This document shows positions 51,358 through 62,960 of a stretch of 64,000 nucleotides of DNA, piece by piece. Position 1 is the stretch's first letter; every line of letters starts with the position of its first letter. The stretch lies in contig NC_135185.1 in assembly GCF_041146795.1 (NCBI RefSeq), forward strand, positions 8,109,529 to 8,173,528. The letters are read 5' to 3'. The position numbers and the translations under genes were made by a program. The notes below the pieces were generated by a model. It searched no databases and had not been told where the DNA came from. It worked only from the letters and a program-made list of their open reading frames with translations. Source of the stretch: Maylandia zebra. Lineage: Eukaryota > Chordata > Actinopteri > Cichliformes > Cichlidae.

Positions 51358-51462
51358 TGAGACACTCCGCAGAGGAGCAGCATTCACCTTCCTGCTGGAC
51401 TTGGAGAAGCAACTTTTTTTTCAGCAGAGACCTTCATAAACTAATTTTAAACAACCGTCAGC

Positions 51463-52470
51463 ATGCAGGTACCGATCGGAGCTCATGGATACTCCGTGCG
51501 TAATTGCGCACCTGCGTCGCTGCACCTGCACTACCAGGGAGGGCAGTGCGAGTCGAAACCACCCAGTGGGAAATCTTTTACTATTGAGGCTTTGCTCGCC
51601 AAACCCGAGGACACAACCAGCGGCCGCACGAGTCCTGCTAAGTGCGGAGTAAAATACGAGCCAGCAGCACCATCTCTGCCTTTTACCGGACACGTAGGCT
51701 TACCGATAGGACCAGCTCCGTGGGTCTACTCCTCACCCAACGTGTTACACTCAGCGATCCACACGCAACCTGGATATTCCGTCTACTGTTACTCACCTTT
51801 CACCTACCAGCCATCGTGTCGAGGCGCACTTTACGCTCAAGGTAAAAACAAACAAACAAACAAAAACAAAAACATCCGAAAAGTAGTTTGTCTGTAGAAA
51901 CGGAGACCTTTACGCGGCAGTGTGTGTGATTATATGTTTCATCTGTTCTGCAGCTGCAATGCCCAAAATCAACGTGGGGCTACATTCGCTCAAAACGAAA
52001 GGTGGGAAGTCAAAGAGGATGCGCACCAGCTTCACCAGCGAGCAGCTATCCCGCCTGGAGAAAGAGTTCGCCCGGCAGCAGTACATGGTCGGATCGGAGA
52101 GATTCCTCCTAGCGTCTTCTCTGCAGCTCACCGAAGCTCAGGTAATAAAATCTTACCGGAAAACACATAGTTTAGGTATTCTTTCAGACATCTCAACAAC
52201 TTAGTCGTCTTAAGGTAAAAGTACGATTTCTAAGTGTCTTCTTTCTTTTTTTTTACCCCATAGGTCAAAGTCTGGTTTCAGAACAGACGCATCAAGTGGC
52301 GCAAACAGAGTCTGGAACAGCAGCAGGCCAAACTGGCCAAACTGGGCCTGGCTGCTCCACCGAAAAGCCCCGGATCTCAAGGGAACGGAGATGAGGGCGA
52401 TGAGGATGAAGAGTTCTCCGATTCGGATGTGGATATTGACGTATCTGACGACTCCAATGAGCACTGCTGA
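51463..52470 (+). CDS. noto: Notochord homeobox protein (Not family, 3 exons)
   Basis: Homeodomain transcription factor of the Not family (zebrafish floating head, mouse Noto), needed in the organizer/node and for notochord fate. Exons 51463-51841, 51954-52141 and 52264-52470; 774 nt, 257 aa plus TGA, introns GT/AG and short (112 and 122 bp). An eh1-like Groucho-binding motif, FTIEALLAK, is at residues 39-47. The homeodomain spans residues 146-205, with L16, F20, W48, F49, N51 and R53 present and the Not/Emx-type helix 3 [10 protein letters not shown]. Intron 2 falls between homeodomain positions 44 and 45. The C-terminus is an acidic tail ([14 protein letters not shown]) ending in NEHC. Start ATG follows a TATA box by about 110 bp. 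Upstream of emx1 on the same strand. No damage seen. The name rests on the tail, motif and NOTO-EMX1 linkage; no alignment was run. Confidence 0.93.
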
Positions 52471-52494
52471 ACCAACCACCGGACCTTTGACTAC

Positions 52495-52500
52495 AATAAA
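52495..52500 (+). terminator. noto: Poly(A) signal of noto
   Basis: AATAAA 25 bp after the noto stop codon, followed by A- and T-rich sequence. It may give a very short 3' UTR; further AT-rich sequence downstream could supply others. Confidence 0.5.
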
Positions 52501-53689
52501 AAAGAGGACTTTTTTATATATATATATGTACATATATATATCTGAGAAAAGAGGCTAATAGTCTCCAACTAAAAATATTTAATAGATTTATAGTTTTTTA
52601 TTTAATTGTCTACATTTATTGCCCTTTTGATGAGTTTGTTTTTGTATATCTGAAATATTAAGAAAATATATTTTATGAAATGAATGCAAAACCTGTCCTG
52701 TTCATTCCTTTATATCCAATTAGAGAGATTTTTAGAAGTTTAAGGCAACAGCAGCAAACTCAGCAGCTTAAAGTTTGTTTGGGAAGCAGAGACATGTTAC
52801 ATCATGTTCTTCAAATCTGAATTTTTAATAGTTTGAGTGAATTTGCTGGATGTTTGCTGGGGTTCATTATTCATCGTCAGTGAAATGTGATCACACAGTT
52901 ATGAAGAAGCAAATGAATTCATGTTTGAGGGGTTAAAAAAATACATGGCACATTAACTTCAAATCTGGTTCACTTGGTGTTTTAGAGAAAGACTTGAAAT
53001 CCTGTTTTCAGAGGCATCATTTAGATATTTCAGAGTTTTATTTAACAAATAAATGAACTTTCATCTTTGCTACATGGAGCAATGTTCATCTTTAATGTGT
53101 CCTAAGCAGGTCATTCTTGTGTCTTTCTGGACTTTGCTCATTTCCCTCTCATCTCACTCTGCCAAGTCTGAGGATGATGGGAGATATTTCCTTCCAGGTT
53201 CGATCCAATGTAAAGTCTAGGTTCCCCTCTGGTTTAAGCTAAGCAAATAAATAACCAGCTCAGGGATTAGCTGGGATATCTGTAACCCAGGGTGGTAGGG
53301 GTCACTGTGTCTCGGAGCAAGAGAGCTGGGTCTCACTGTTTAATCTGTTTAAATGGTCAATACGACCGTTCTCACTGTTTCTCAGTGGACTAGGCTTCCA
53401 CATGCCCACCCACCGCCAGCAGGTGTCCTGTCTCTGCTCTATTGAAACGAAAGGGACTCATGCTGTCTGCCTGGCAGACACGAGGGATAAAACAGAAGAG
53501 AAGACGGCACGTAGAAAGGATATGTGTCCATCAGAGCAGGTAATTGGGGTGGTCAACTGAAACTCGGTCACATTAAACAAAGAAGGCTGATGGGAACACA
53601 CAGCGTCTACCTCTATAATCTTAAAAACATATGATGACACATTTCATGTTAACAAATGCATCGTCACAGGGACAACAGAAGGTACAAGT

Positions 53690-54130
53690 CAGGGATGTCA
53701 AATAGATTTTAGTTCTAGGTCACATACAGCTACTTTGATCTTCAATGGGTTGGCCAAGTGAAATTACAAGGTAAATGAGTAAAATGAAAGAAAAAGTCTT
53801 GGTAGTTCATTGCCCAGACTGTCCTGTAATTCTAAAATATAATGTTTTTATTATTTCTCTGAAAAATGTCCGGGGAGGTTTTCTTTTCTTTTTTCCCCTT
53901 TTTTATGTGACCTGGAATGTTTCTGTCATTTAATTGTTTATCTTTTATTGAATTACTTTGGTATAGTGTGAATACCAGTGGGAAGGTTGTCTTTACCAAC
54001 GGGAAAAGCTGGAAAACCTATAAAAATACAGCTAAAAAAAAGTTCCTAGCTAAAGCTATGCACTCCTTCACAAGCGTGGAGTCTTCGCTGGGCCAAGTTG
54101 GGCCCCCAGGCCTTATGTTTGATACCCCTG
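53690..54130. mobile_element. Degraded hAT MITE
   Basis: Left end CAGGGATGTCAAAT and right end ATGTTTGATACCCCTG are inverted repeats of the fish CAGGGGTRTCAAAC family, with GGGCCCCCAGGCCTTATG inside the right end. The flanking 8-mers (GTACAAGT and ATGTAACT) do not match well, so the duplication has decayed or the border is off. 441 bp, in the noto-emx1 interval. Confidence 0.6.
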
Positions 54131-56500
54131 ATGTAACTAATTATATGAAGGGTTAGGCTTCTTTGCTTCTATGGTAACAAATTTGGTTGCTGAAAGTGAT
54201 GATTTAAATTTATAATTTAGTTTCTATGCTCACGTTATTTTACCCGAGGCAAAGAACAATTACACAAACATGACATTTGGAAGAAAAAAGCACACACAAG
54301 TCACACAATCATATTCAATCAACAGAACAACTCCAGATGCAGATACACTTGTTTCTGCGTGCAAAATGTATTTTAGAATAAAGGTTTCCTTTCCCATGCA
54401 ATATACTATATGTTTCTGACCAACAGGCCACTCAAGCTGACTAATTCACTACAAAAAGTTCAACAAAATCAAGTCAGATATTTCTTTTTCTGCCGATCAA
54501 TTTAACTGTCAATTTAAATATCAGAGTGCAAGGAGACAAGGAGAAGACAGCTGGTCACCGTATCAAAGAGAAGAGTTTAATAAACGCTAACAGAGCTGAT
54601 CTCTTTCACTGTCTCTTGTCCGCCACCCCCTGCCTGCTCTCTCTTGGTGCCCCCGTTTGGCCTGATTATGGCTTAAGCACCGCTGAAGGAGCAGAATTTG
54701 TGTAAAACCACAGAGAGCCGTTTCTGATGTGATCAGCCGGGAATCAGAGCCCCCTTCTCCTCTTCTCTGTCCACAGCTCCACGTAATCCCATTGAGGAAC
54801 AGAAAGAAGCAGCTAGAGGCCTGGGAAAACTGAGAGAGTCCAGGGGAGGGGCGGTGGGGGTCACCGGGCTCATCGTCTCAATTAGCACAGGGCACCTTAA
54901 CGGCTGGATGCTTGCCAGCGCTGACTGTGCTTCTTAAGACTCTCTGCAGGGTCCGATTTGAAGGCTTTTCTGAAAGGAAACTGTAACATCTTCACTTGTC
55001 TCTTGACCGGTCGCTCTCATCTGCTCTCGTGAGCTTTGCATTTCAGCACATTACACAATTTGTCTTGGCGACACAAACACAGTGGGCAATTTTGGTCTAT
55101 CCACACGGGTCTCTTCAATGTGCCTTTGTTGGGCTGTGTTAATCTGAAACAACTCATCAGCAACTGTTTTGATAACTCGCTCAAGAGAAAAGACCACTCT
55201 TTGCTGGGTTTAGTGTTTAGAGCGTGCACATTTCAAGCTATTAACTTTGCTCAAAGCTCAAAATGTTGGGAGAATCAATATTAGGGTTTCAGTGAATAAT
55301 TAATTGCAACTAAATCCTAATTTGAAGAATGAATTAGTCAATTTGGGTCTGATCTGAGTTTCTTGATGTTGAAGCTGATGTCTCGAAGTCGCTTTCTTGG
55401 CCTCAAGAACAGATCAAAGGCCAAAGCATTATTATAATAATTATTATTAGTATTATTAGTAGTAGTAGTAGTATATTGAACTCACTTTTTTTGAGGATTA
55501 TTAGTGGCAATGATGATCCTTATTTGCACCAGTGAGGCCTGTTTTATACTAGCTGTTTTATATTGTCTGGTGTACCTAATTAATTGGCTAGTGAGTTTCT
55601 CCCCACCAAAAAATTTAAATACAGTTCGTCACATGACTCCCATGAGTTCTTCTTCGCCTTCAGATTGTAATGCAGCTTTGAGGAGGTGTGAAAGTTCTCA
55701 TGGAATTCAACGAGCTGCAGCCTCAATGGAGAGCGCACTCACGCTTTAACCAACATGCGTTTTAGAGCAGGCGATCGTAAAGGGGGGGAATCCCTCTTTG
55801 CATTTTATTTGCAGAGGTAAGGGCCACTCTACTCCATCTAATAGTCATTAGCTTTCATTACAAGCGTTTGAAGTAGAGGCAGGGCTTTGTCTCGACGTGA
55901 AAGGCTCGCATTTGAGATGCACATTGACTTCTGACACGGGCACGGACAAGAGGGGCTCATGCTCGGAGAACAAACTGCTTCTTTTCTTTGCCAGGAAACA
56001 GCAGTTCCTGTTAACGTTGTATACAGAGACGGAGGACGCCATTAAACAAGCTGCAGGCTAAAACAGAAAGACCGCCGGATACCGACTGTGCAACTTTTAC
56101 GTTCGACAGCAAAACCTTTCATCAATTAAGTGTCATATTTTAATTGTATTGTATCTGACGTCCCAAACTGAGATTTCAAACGTATAATCTTAACACTAAT
56201 GCATTTCCCATCCCATTATTTTTTTCCCCAGGCCTTGTTCAAAGTGGGATGTTTGTTTATGCTGAGGAGGGGAGCCGGTGGAAGAGCGGGGCCCGTACAG
56301 GTGGCCGAACGACCGCACTTCTTATGCAGGTGCCACAAACGCAGAGACGTGCTACTTTTCTCATCTCGTTATAATGGGGTGAAATTTCCCAAGTATTTAA
56401 GTGGAAGAGATTAGCTGAACACACAACGCTAATGCGAAACAAAATGGCTAATTAGTTTATTAATGAACGGAGGAAGGGACCGAGGCGGTCTGCGGACTGA

Positions 56501-56567
56501 TTTGATCTCATGGCTTTGATCAGCGTTAGGGGAGAACGAGCAGACAACACACGGCGCTGATCTTTGT
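56501..56567. promoter_or_regulatory. Candidate TCF/LEF motif cluster between noto and emx1
   Basis: TTTGATC (56501-56507), CTTTGATC (56514-56521) and ATCTTTGT (56560-56567) fall within 67 bp of repeat-free sequence. Wnt input is relevant to both neighbours. Motif match only; no conservation data. Confidence 0.3.
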
Positions 56568-56969
56568 CACACAGCCCCAAAAGCTGAATATCCCAATATT
56601 TATTTAGTTATTTCCTTTTAATTCACAAGTAATTTCATTAAGTTTCATTTAAAAAAATAATATGCATCAGTTAAAACTTAAACTTCTTGTTTTCCAACTT
56701 ACAAGCCCTCGTGAAGCCCCTCGCCAACCTGGAACCGCTGAGGTCACAACTTCCCTTTGATCTCCGCGGATAAACTCAAAATCCTTACAACCTTACGGTT
56801 CCTCACCTCAACCGCTAGATGGCAGCATTGACATAGAAGTCGGTGTTTTTCAGGGAGCTGTAAGAGCGTTTCAATCTTCCGCCACTAGAGGACAGCACTA
56901 ATCTAAACTGCCGTCACTCCTCACAGTTGTTTCCTTTTTTGACTGTGAGGAACTGAACAGTTTAAAATG

Positions 56970-56970
<1 letters not shown>

Positions 56971-57000
<30 letters not shown>

Positions 57001-57045
57001 AATAATAATTTTGTTGTTGTTGTTGCTTTTGTTGTTGCTGTTGTT
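56971..57045. repeat. Compound (ATT)n/(AAT)n/(TTG)n microsatellite
   Basis: About nine ATT units turn into AAT units, forming a self-complementary hairpin, then into TTG units. Confidence 0.85.
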
Positions 57046-58470
57046 GTCAACTTCATATCAGTTGATTAACATTTAAAATTATAAGATAAAAATTTATTTT
57101 AAGTTATGGATAAAAGCAGGCTGTTTAGGGTTTACCGTAAGCGTTTTTTCCCCCCCACTCTTCCATCCGGTTATTTCTAGCTCCTGCAGGCTACCTGCAT
57201 CTTGGAACATCTCCGATCTCTCTTCTGGGTTTTCTTAATACACAAAATGTGCAACGATTTTTTTTTCCTCCGGTCACACTGGACATATTCATACGTGTGT
57301 TGGGTGCTTTAAAGAGTTGTCATTTATCTCGTTTTATTTGATTCTTAATGCACTAAATGAGAATTAAGATCTCGAAAAGGTTTCAGATTGTTGCAGCTGC
57401 TACATTGAAATGTCACTATAAAAGCTTTAAGGAAACAAATCCATTAAAACAGTCAGTGCACTATTCTTGAAGATCACTTTGGTCAGACTGAGTAATAAGG
57501 GGGCCTCGGGGGTGAAATCAGCAACAGGTACGGAACAAGGTTAGAGCGCTTTCCTTTGTTTTTTGTTACAGCAGAGCGATTTGATCATCTATTAACCAGC
57601 CGCGATCAGGGTCAGCGCGTAGAGGCCCACAGGGTTTCATCATTAAACTCAAGGCGGCATTTTTAACCCACTCAGCCATCCTTCAAGTTCCTGCTTCTGA
57701 TGCTCCGTTTGGACTGTTTAGATAGAGAACTGAGCTGCGTGACTGATTCCTGAAACGTTTCCCTGTAAAGGCGGTGTATTCATCGGCGCTGTTTCCTTGT
57801 TCCTCTTATCTCTCCATTCTCTACCACTATAGGCTTGTGGAACTTACCGCTGACCTATACGACTAAAATACTTGTGAAGGTTAAATTTAAAGAGTTAAAA
57901 AAAAACTCCAGGGTTTAATTTTACAGCTATTTCGCGGCAGACCTTTCAATAGACACTTATAGTTATGCCACAGATGTGGATGATTTCCTGGCAAACTGTA
58001 TTAGGAATTTATGATCCACCAAGAATGAATGTTAAAATAACTGAATAGCATTTATGCGTCGCCACAATCCTCACCGTGTAATTACTATAACTAAAAGAAA
58101 TGGAAGTGTTCAAGGAACAGCCCCATATTAAGCTTTTCGAACAATGACCCATTCCCAGAACCGATTGCTGTCTTTAGGAGCCTTTAGCTCTAAAAGCCTA
58201 ATCAACAGCTTGTTTTACCTCATAATTTCCATCGGTAATGATTTTCTAATGCAACCCCAACGCGAAGGAGCATATTAAGAGGATAATTATTAACTTGGTT
58301 AGCGCGCAATGGAAGCTGAGCGCCGAGGGAGCAGCTCTAGTAATGACAAACAGACTTTCTCCTGCTAAACTGTCCTCACAGAGGACAAACTCACAGACGT
58401 TTTCTTAAAAATATATATATAAAAAAACACGAGGCGAATTAATGACGCCGTTATGTGCTTACAATAAAAA

Positions 58471-58471
<1 letters not shown>

Positions 58472-58507
<36 letters not shown>

Positions 58508-58510
58508 TAA
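58472..58510. repeat. (TAA)n microsatellite
   Basis: About twelve TAA units with one interruption, 1.3 kb upstream of emx1. Confidence 0.9.
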
Positions 58511-59836
58511 ATGAGCTTAATTTTTAACATAAAAACGCGAGCACACCATTAAAAAATACAAATACACGTTGTGACCTGAAAGATGCTTCGATCTGATTCG
58601 ACCAAATTTAAAAACGTTTGCTTGACGAATTTAAATTTTAAACAGAAAAAAACCTCTAAACTAAAATTAAAAATAACACCTGTAACAAATATTATTTCTC
58701 GCCTTTTCTCCTTTTTTTAACCGGAGCTGTTAAGTCGAACGTGCACTTATTATTGCACCGATTGAGAAACATTTTAAATCCACGGAAAATTTGATTTAAA
58801 AAACAAAACAAAACAATCAGCGGGACACCTCACTTTGTAGAGAGAAAGGATGCTCTGCTGCAGGGAGTCTGACTCACCAGAATCAGCATTCTTCACTGAT
58901 TCATGTTGTTGTTGTCGGGTTTGTTTGTTTTAAATATATATTATGAAGATCACATAAAAACATGAAAGACAGACGTGGAGTTTCGACTGTAGTAATAATA
59001 ATTAATAATAATAACCTCAATAAAAGAAAAATAAGCGGTATTTGAAGATAAAACTTTGTATTGTCTTATTCTGAGAGGCACATAAATCTCATAATATAAA
59101 TCTAATTTTGCTCTTGTGTGTGCGTGTGTTTGTAATGAGAGTTGAAAGAGAGCCTAAACGTTAAGTTAAAGGTGAAAGATCCAAAGTGTCTCGGTGAGTC
59201 AGCTTTAAAAAACAACAACAAAAAAACAAAACAAAACTTCTTAACGAGCGTCAGTCAAATACTGACACTATGAGAATTCCTGAACTGGATGAATCTGCTG
59301 TGGGACGAGTGGGACCTTCTCACTCCCGCAGGCGGACTAGTTTTTTCCCCCCTCCTGTAGAAAAACTTGACATTAAAGCTGAACGCGACATGCAATGACC
59401 CATTAATTGGAGCATGCTAGTTTTTCTCAGCGTGCCCCTGTAACTAAGCTGCCCGGTCTTGTGTGATCTACAAAGCAGGTACTTGAGGAGACCTATTGGC
59501 AGGTGCTCTGGTCCAATCAGCTCCCTCTTTCCGCGCAACGTCAAGCCACATGGAAGGTTTCGGGCGCTTTTCTTGGTGCGCATTTGCGCGCAGAAACCCT
59601 CCGAGCGCGCACGGGCTCGGTGAATCAGGACAATTTGCAGCACTGTTGAGTTTTCTAGCAGCATCTTAGAGCTCGTGTAGACAAACCCTTCACCCACCCT
59701 CCCCTAACACCCCCACCATCTTTGGCCATGATGCTTCTCTGAGAGTGGGCTTCTTTTTTTTCCCTTTACAGCAAGAGGAAGGAAAATAATAAAGGCTGAT
59801 CGCGTTCTTTTTGGTTTCCCTTTCTACCGAGAGATG

Positions 59837-62025
59837 ATGTTTTCGTCTGCAGGCAAGCGCTGCTTCACGATAGAGTCTCTGGTCGCTAAAGAGAACCCTC
59901 TAACAGCAGAGGATCCCATCCGCCCGACGGCTTTAAGTTACTCCAACCCGACGACAGATGCCTTAATGAACAGTTACCAGGCTCCACCACCGGCCAGGTC
60001 CCTCTACCAGAGCCCGGACCTGGTGTTCCCGGAGACGATGAACCACCCCTCACTCACCGTGGCTCCTCACCAGCTCGGAGGATCCCACCTACAGCATCCG
60101 CACTTCTTTGGGACGCAACACCGAGACCCGCTCAACTTTTACCCCTGGGTGTTACGTAACAGATTTTTTGGACACAGATTTCAAGGTACGCGAAAAATGC
60201 GAATGCAAAACATAATAATAATATAATAATAATACTAATAAAAGTTTTTTTAATTATTACTTCGCTTAAAGATTTGCAGATGTGTGCGTATTTTGAGGTC
60301 CACTGTTGGGCTATAAAGGCCAGAATTCTTAGTCTAGAATTAAACAATGCGTTATTCTGTGCGTAAAATGGTGAATAAAGTAGGTGGAGGTGATTAAACT
60401 AATAAAATAAGTGTGTGCATAACACGTGGTTTCCATAGTAAACCAAATATCTTTGTGTGGGATTTTTTTCAACAATATGACTGTAGATTTCAAAAGCATT
60501 TTTAGTCGAACAATAAACTGTAGCCGCAGATATCACAATCCACAAGACCACTGACAGCTTGCAGCAGGCTTGTTGGGCTCCTCTCATGTTTCCCACTCTC
60601 GTTTGCCCTGCAGCTACTCTCGGAAAACCACAGGAGGAAAAGATAAGCAGCCGTGTTGTGTTTTTTCCCCACATAAAATAAAATTCGCCTTAGGTGAGGC
60701 TACAGTTTTTTTCATTTAATTAAAAAATCTTGCACAAAAGCCAGTCCACAGAGGCAAAATAGATCAAATCTACCATAATAATTTCATCGTGAGGGGAGGG
60801 ATGCGGAATAAAAATCTGATGCAGAGAGGCTTTGAACACAGCTAGTGGTGACAAACCTCAGCCACACCTACCCTCCAATAACTATACAGCACTAAGACCT
60901 GTTATTAGTAAGACATGAAAGATAATCTACATCTTTTTATTCATTCAATCATTTTTAATTACGTAATTGTCTGGACAGAAAATGTCATTTTGGGGGGAAA
61001 AAGCAATGTTGCAAACGCATAAAGGGCCCCTTAATTTAAAAACAAAACAAAAACAACTAAATAAATCAAATATCTGTATCATAATTATACCATAGGCTAA
61101 TTAATACATACATTAGCCTTATTGGATGTAATTGGGTAATATGGGGAATTTAACAGAATTTGTAAATGTAAAAAAACCCCAACAAACAAAAACCCAAACA
61201 TTTATTTTAAATAAAACAGTTTGCACCAAAAAATAACTCTGAGAAATATTGACCATAAAAAAAATTCTGAAAAATATTTATACCCTAAAAAATGCAAAAT
61301 AGATCAGACTAAAGACAATAACTTTTAAAGACGCATTTAATATATTTAGCTGTAGTCACATAAATATTTTTTATATATTACGATGTGTTATGATGTGCTA
61401 TTTTATGACTCTATTCCGAATGTGTAGCCATGTACTTTCTTATTTAACTATAAATGTCTGATCCTGATTTTTGTCACGATTTATTTATTTTTAAAATGTG
61501 CGTAAAGTCATTCAGCCTAAAACTGCGTTATAGGGCAAAACTGTCTTTAATGAGTTTACCAGAAAATGAATTTATTGTGTTTTTTTTTATCAGGTTGGAC
61601 AGTTTACAATGCCACGTTCAAACGGGCCTAATAAATAGCACGATTGTGCAAAACAGCATTTTGTTATCGTACTTTTGTATTAATACGCTTCTTTTTTTTT
61701 CCAAATGTCAATTCTATTTTATTAACAGAAACAGTAATAAGTGAACCATTATAACTTGTTTTGTTTTTTTCTCGGGAAAATAAAATAAGAATGAACTTTT
61801 TCCATGACTGACGTTACCGTTTCGTTGACTTCGCTGTCAGGTAACGACGTGTCCCAGGACAGCCTGCTCCTCCACGGCCCTTTCGCGAGAAAACCCAAAC
61901 GCATCCGGACGGCCTTCTCTCCCTCCCAGCTCCTCCGGCTGGAAAGAGCCTTCGAGAAGAACCACTATGTGGTCGGAGCCGAGAGGAAACAACTGGCCAA
62001 CAGCCTGAGTTTATCTGAAACGCAG
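59837..62025 (+). CDS. emx1: Emx-family homeobox gene, exons 1-2 (3' end outside window)
   Basis: Empty-spiracles-type homeodomain transcription factor used in forebrain and urogenital patterning. Exon 1 is 59837-60185 and exon 2 is 61841-62025, joined G/GT with a GT/AG intron of 1655 bp. The protein starts [19 protein letters not shown]; the eh1-like FTIESLVAK is at residues 10-18. An ATG three bases upstream (59834) would add one Met; the second ATG fits the family start. The EMX hallmark [17 protein letters not shown] closes exon 1, and [15 protein letters not shown] opens the homeodomain. Exon 2 ends after homeodomain residue 44 at a good donor (CAG/GTAGGT). The final exon, which should begin VKVWFQNRR, was not found in the remaining 2 kb and should lie past 64000. 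The choice of emx1 over emx3 or emx2 rests mainly on linkage to noto; the family is certain, the paralogue less so. Confidence 0.88.
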
Positions 62026-62394
62026 GTAGGTTAAGCTAACGCTTGCTTGTTTAAATTAATTGCTAACGTCGCTTACTTTTGTCGTCAATACTATTACTGC
62101 TAATAAACTATTACTAGCATCTGGCTAGTTCTGGATACTTCTATAACGTTATCCACACATAGCTACAGCTAAAATAGCCCCAATATTTTAAAGCCCAAGC
62201 AACGACATTAAAACGGACAGCAACAAAAGAATAATAAAAAAAAAATAATTTATAAAAATAATTTATATTTATTTTCTTACGTAGCCAACAATTCTTTATA
62301 TGTTATATTATAGGCTTTTACTCGTCTGTTTAGTTGTTAGAATACATTTATTTGAATGAATGCACTGTATTGCAGAAAACTAGATTCAATTGTA

Positions 62395-62960
62395 ATAGTT
62401 TATGGCAATTTTATTTGTATAGCACATTTTATGTGTAAACTCAATGTGTTTAACATGAAAGATAAAAACATAAAACCCATGTAGGTCTACTGTGCCTTCA
62501 GGCAGTAAAAATAACAAAACAATCTTTACAAAGATATAAAACACAACACACACGTACAAGGTAACACACACTGTTATTAAGTGCAGAGCTGCGAGAATGA
62601 TAAAGTTTGAAGTTTGTCTTTGATTGTGGACAGAGCTCTGACTGACCTCAGGGCAGCTTGTTCCTAAGAACAGGACCCGGGTAGCTGAGAGCATTCTCAG
62701 CACACTTTGATCTAATTCTGGGAACAGTTAAAAGATCTGCACCTGATGACCTGAGAGGTTTAATCGACAGGGAGCAAGTCAGAGATTTATTGCGGGGCCA
62801 AACCATTTGGAGCTTTCTGAATTAATAGGATTTTAACGATGATTCTGTGCTGAGCTGGGAGACTTTAATATGTTCAAATTTCTGCGTATTTATAAGGACT
62901 CTGCTGCATTCTGGACAAGCTGAAGCCTACTGATAGTTTGAATGATCCTTCAAATGGAGC
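62395..62960. repeat. Dispersed fish repeat in emx1 intron 2
   Basis: Begins near TTTATTTGTATAGCACATTT and includes GACCCGGGTAGCTGAGAG and TTATTGCGGGGCCAAACC; by memory these belong to a dispersed noncoding fish repeat, perhaps related to 10540-11040. It lies beyond emx1 exon 2, so probably within intron 2. Confidence 0.45.

Larger units (their letters stand above)
54131..59836. other. noto-emx1 intergenic region
   Basis: Mostly repeat-free with GC-richer islands (about 54600-54960, 56240-56560, 58240-58360, 59480-59700). The last adjoins the emx1 start and holds a CCAAT (59514-59518), so it may be the promoter. No exon recognised. Confidence 0.45.

Noticed and set aside
51421-51693. 90-codon open frame opposite noto exon 1
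   Set aside because: Antisense shadow of a GC-richer coding exon with no known similarity.
53917-54156. 79-codon open frame
   Set aside because: Its end runs through the right terminus of the degraded hAT MITE, so it is repeat sequence.
59320-59697. 125-codon minus-strand open frame upstream of emx1
   Set aside because: Lies in the GC-rich probable promoter, shows no family motif or splice context; likely chance.
59837-62025. Assignment as emx2
   Set aside because: The N-terminus and the noto linkage fit emx1 (or emx3) better; emx2 in vertebrates lies in another synteny group.
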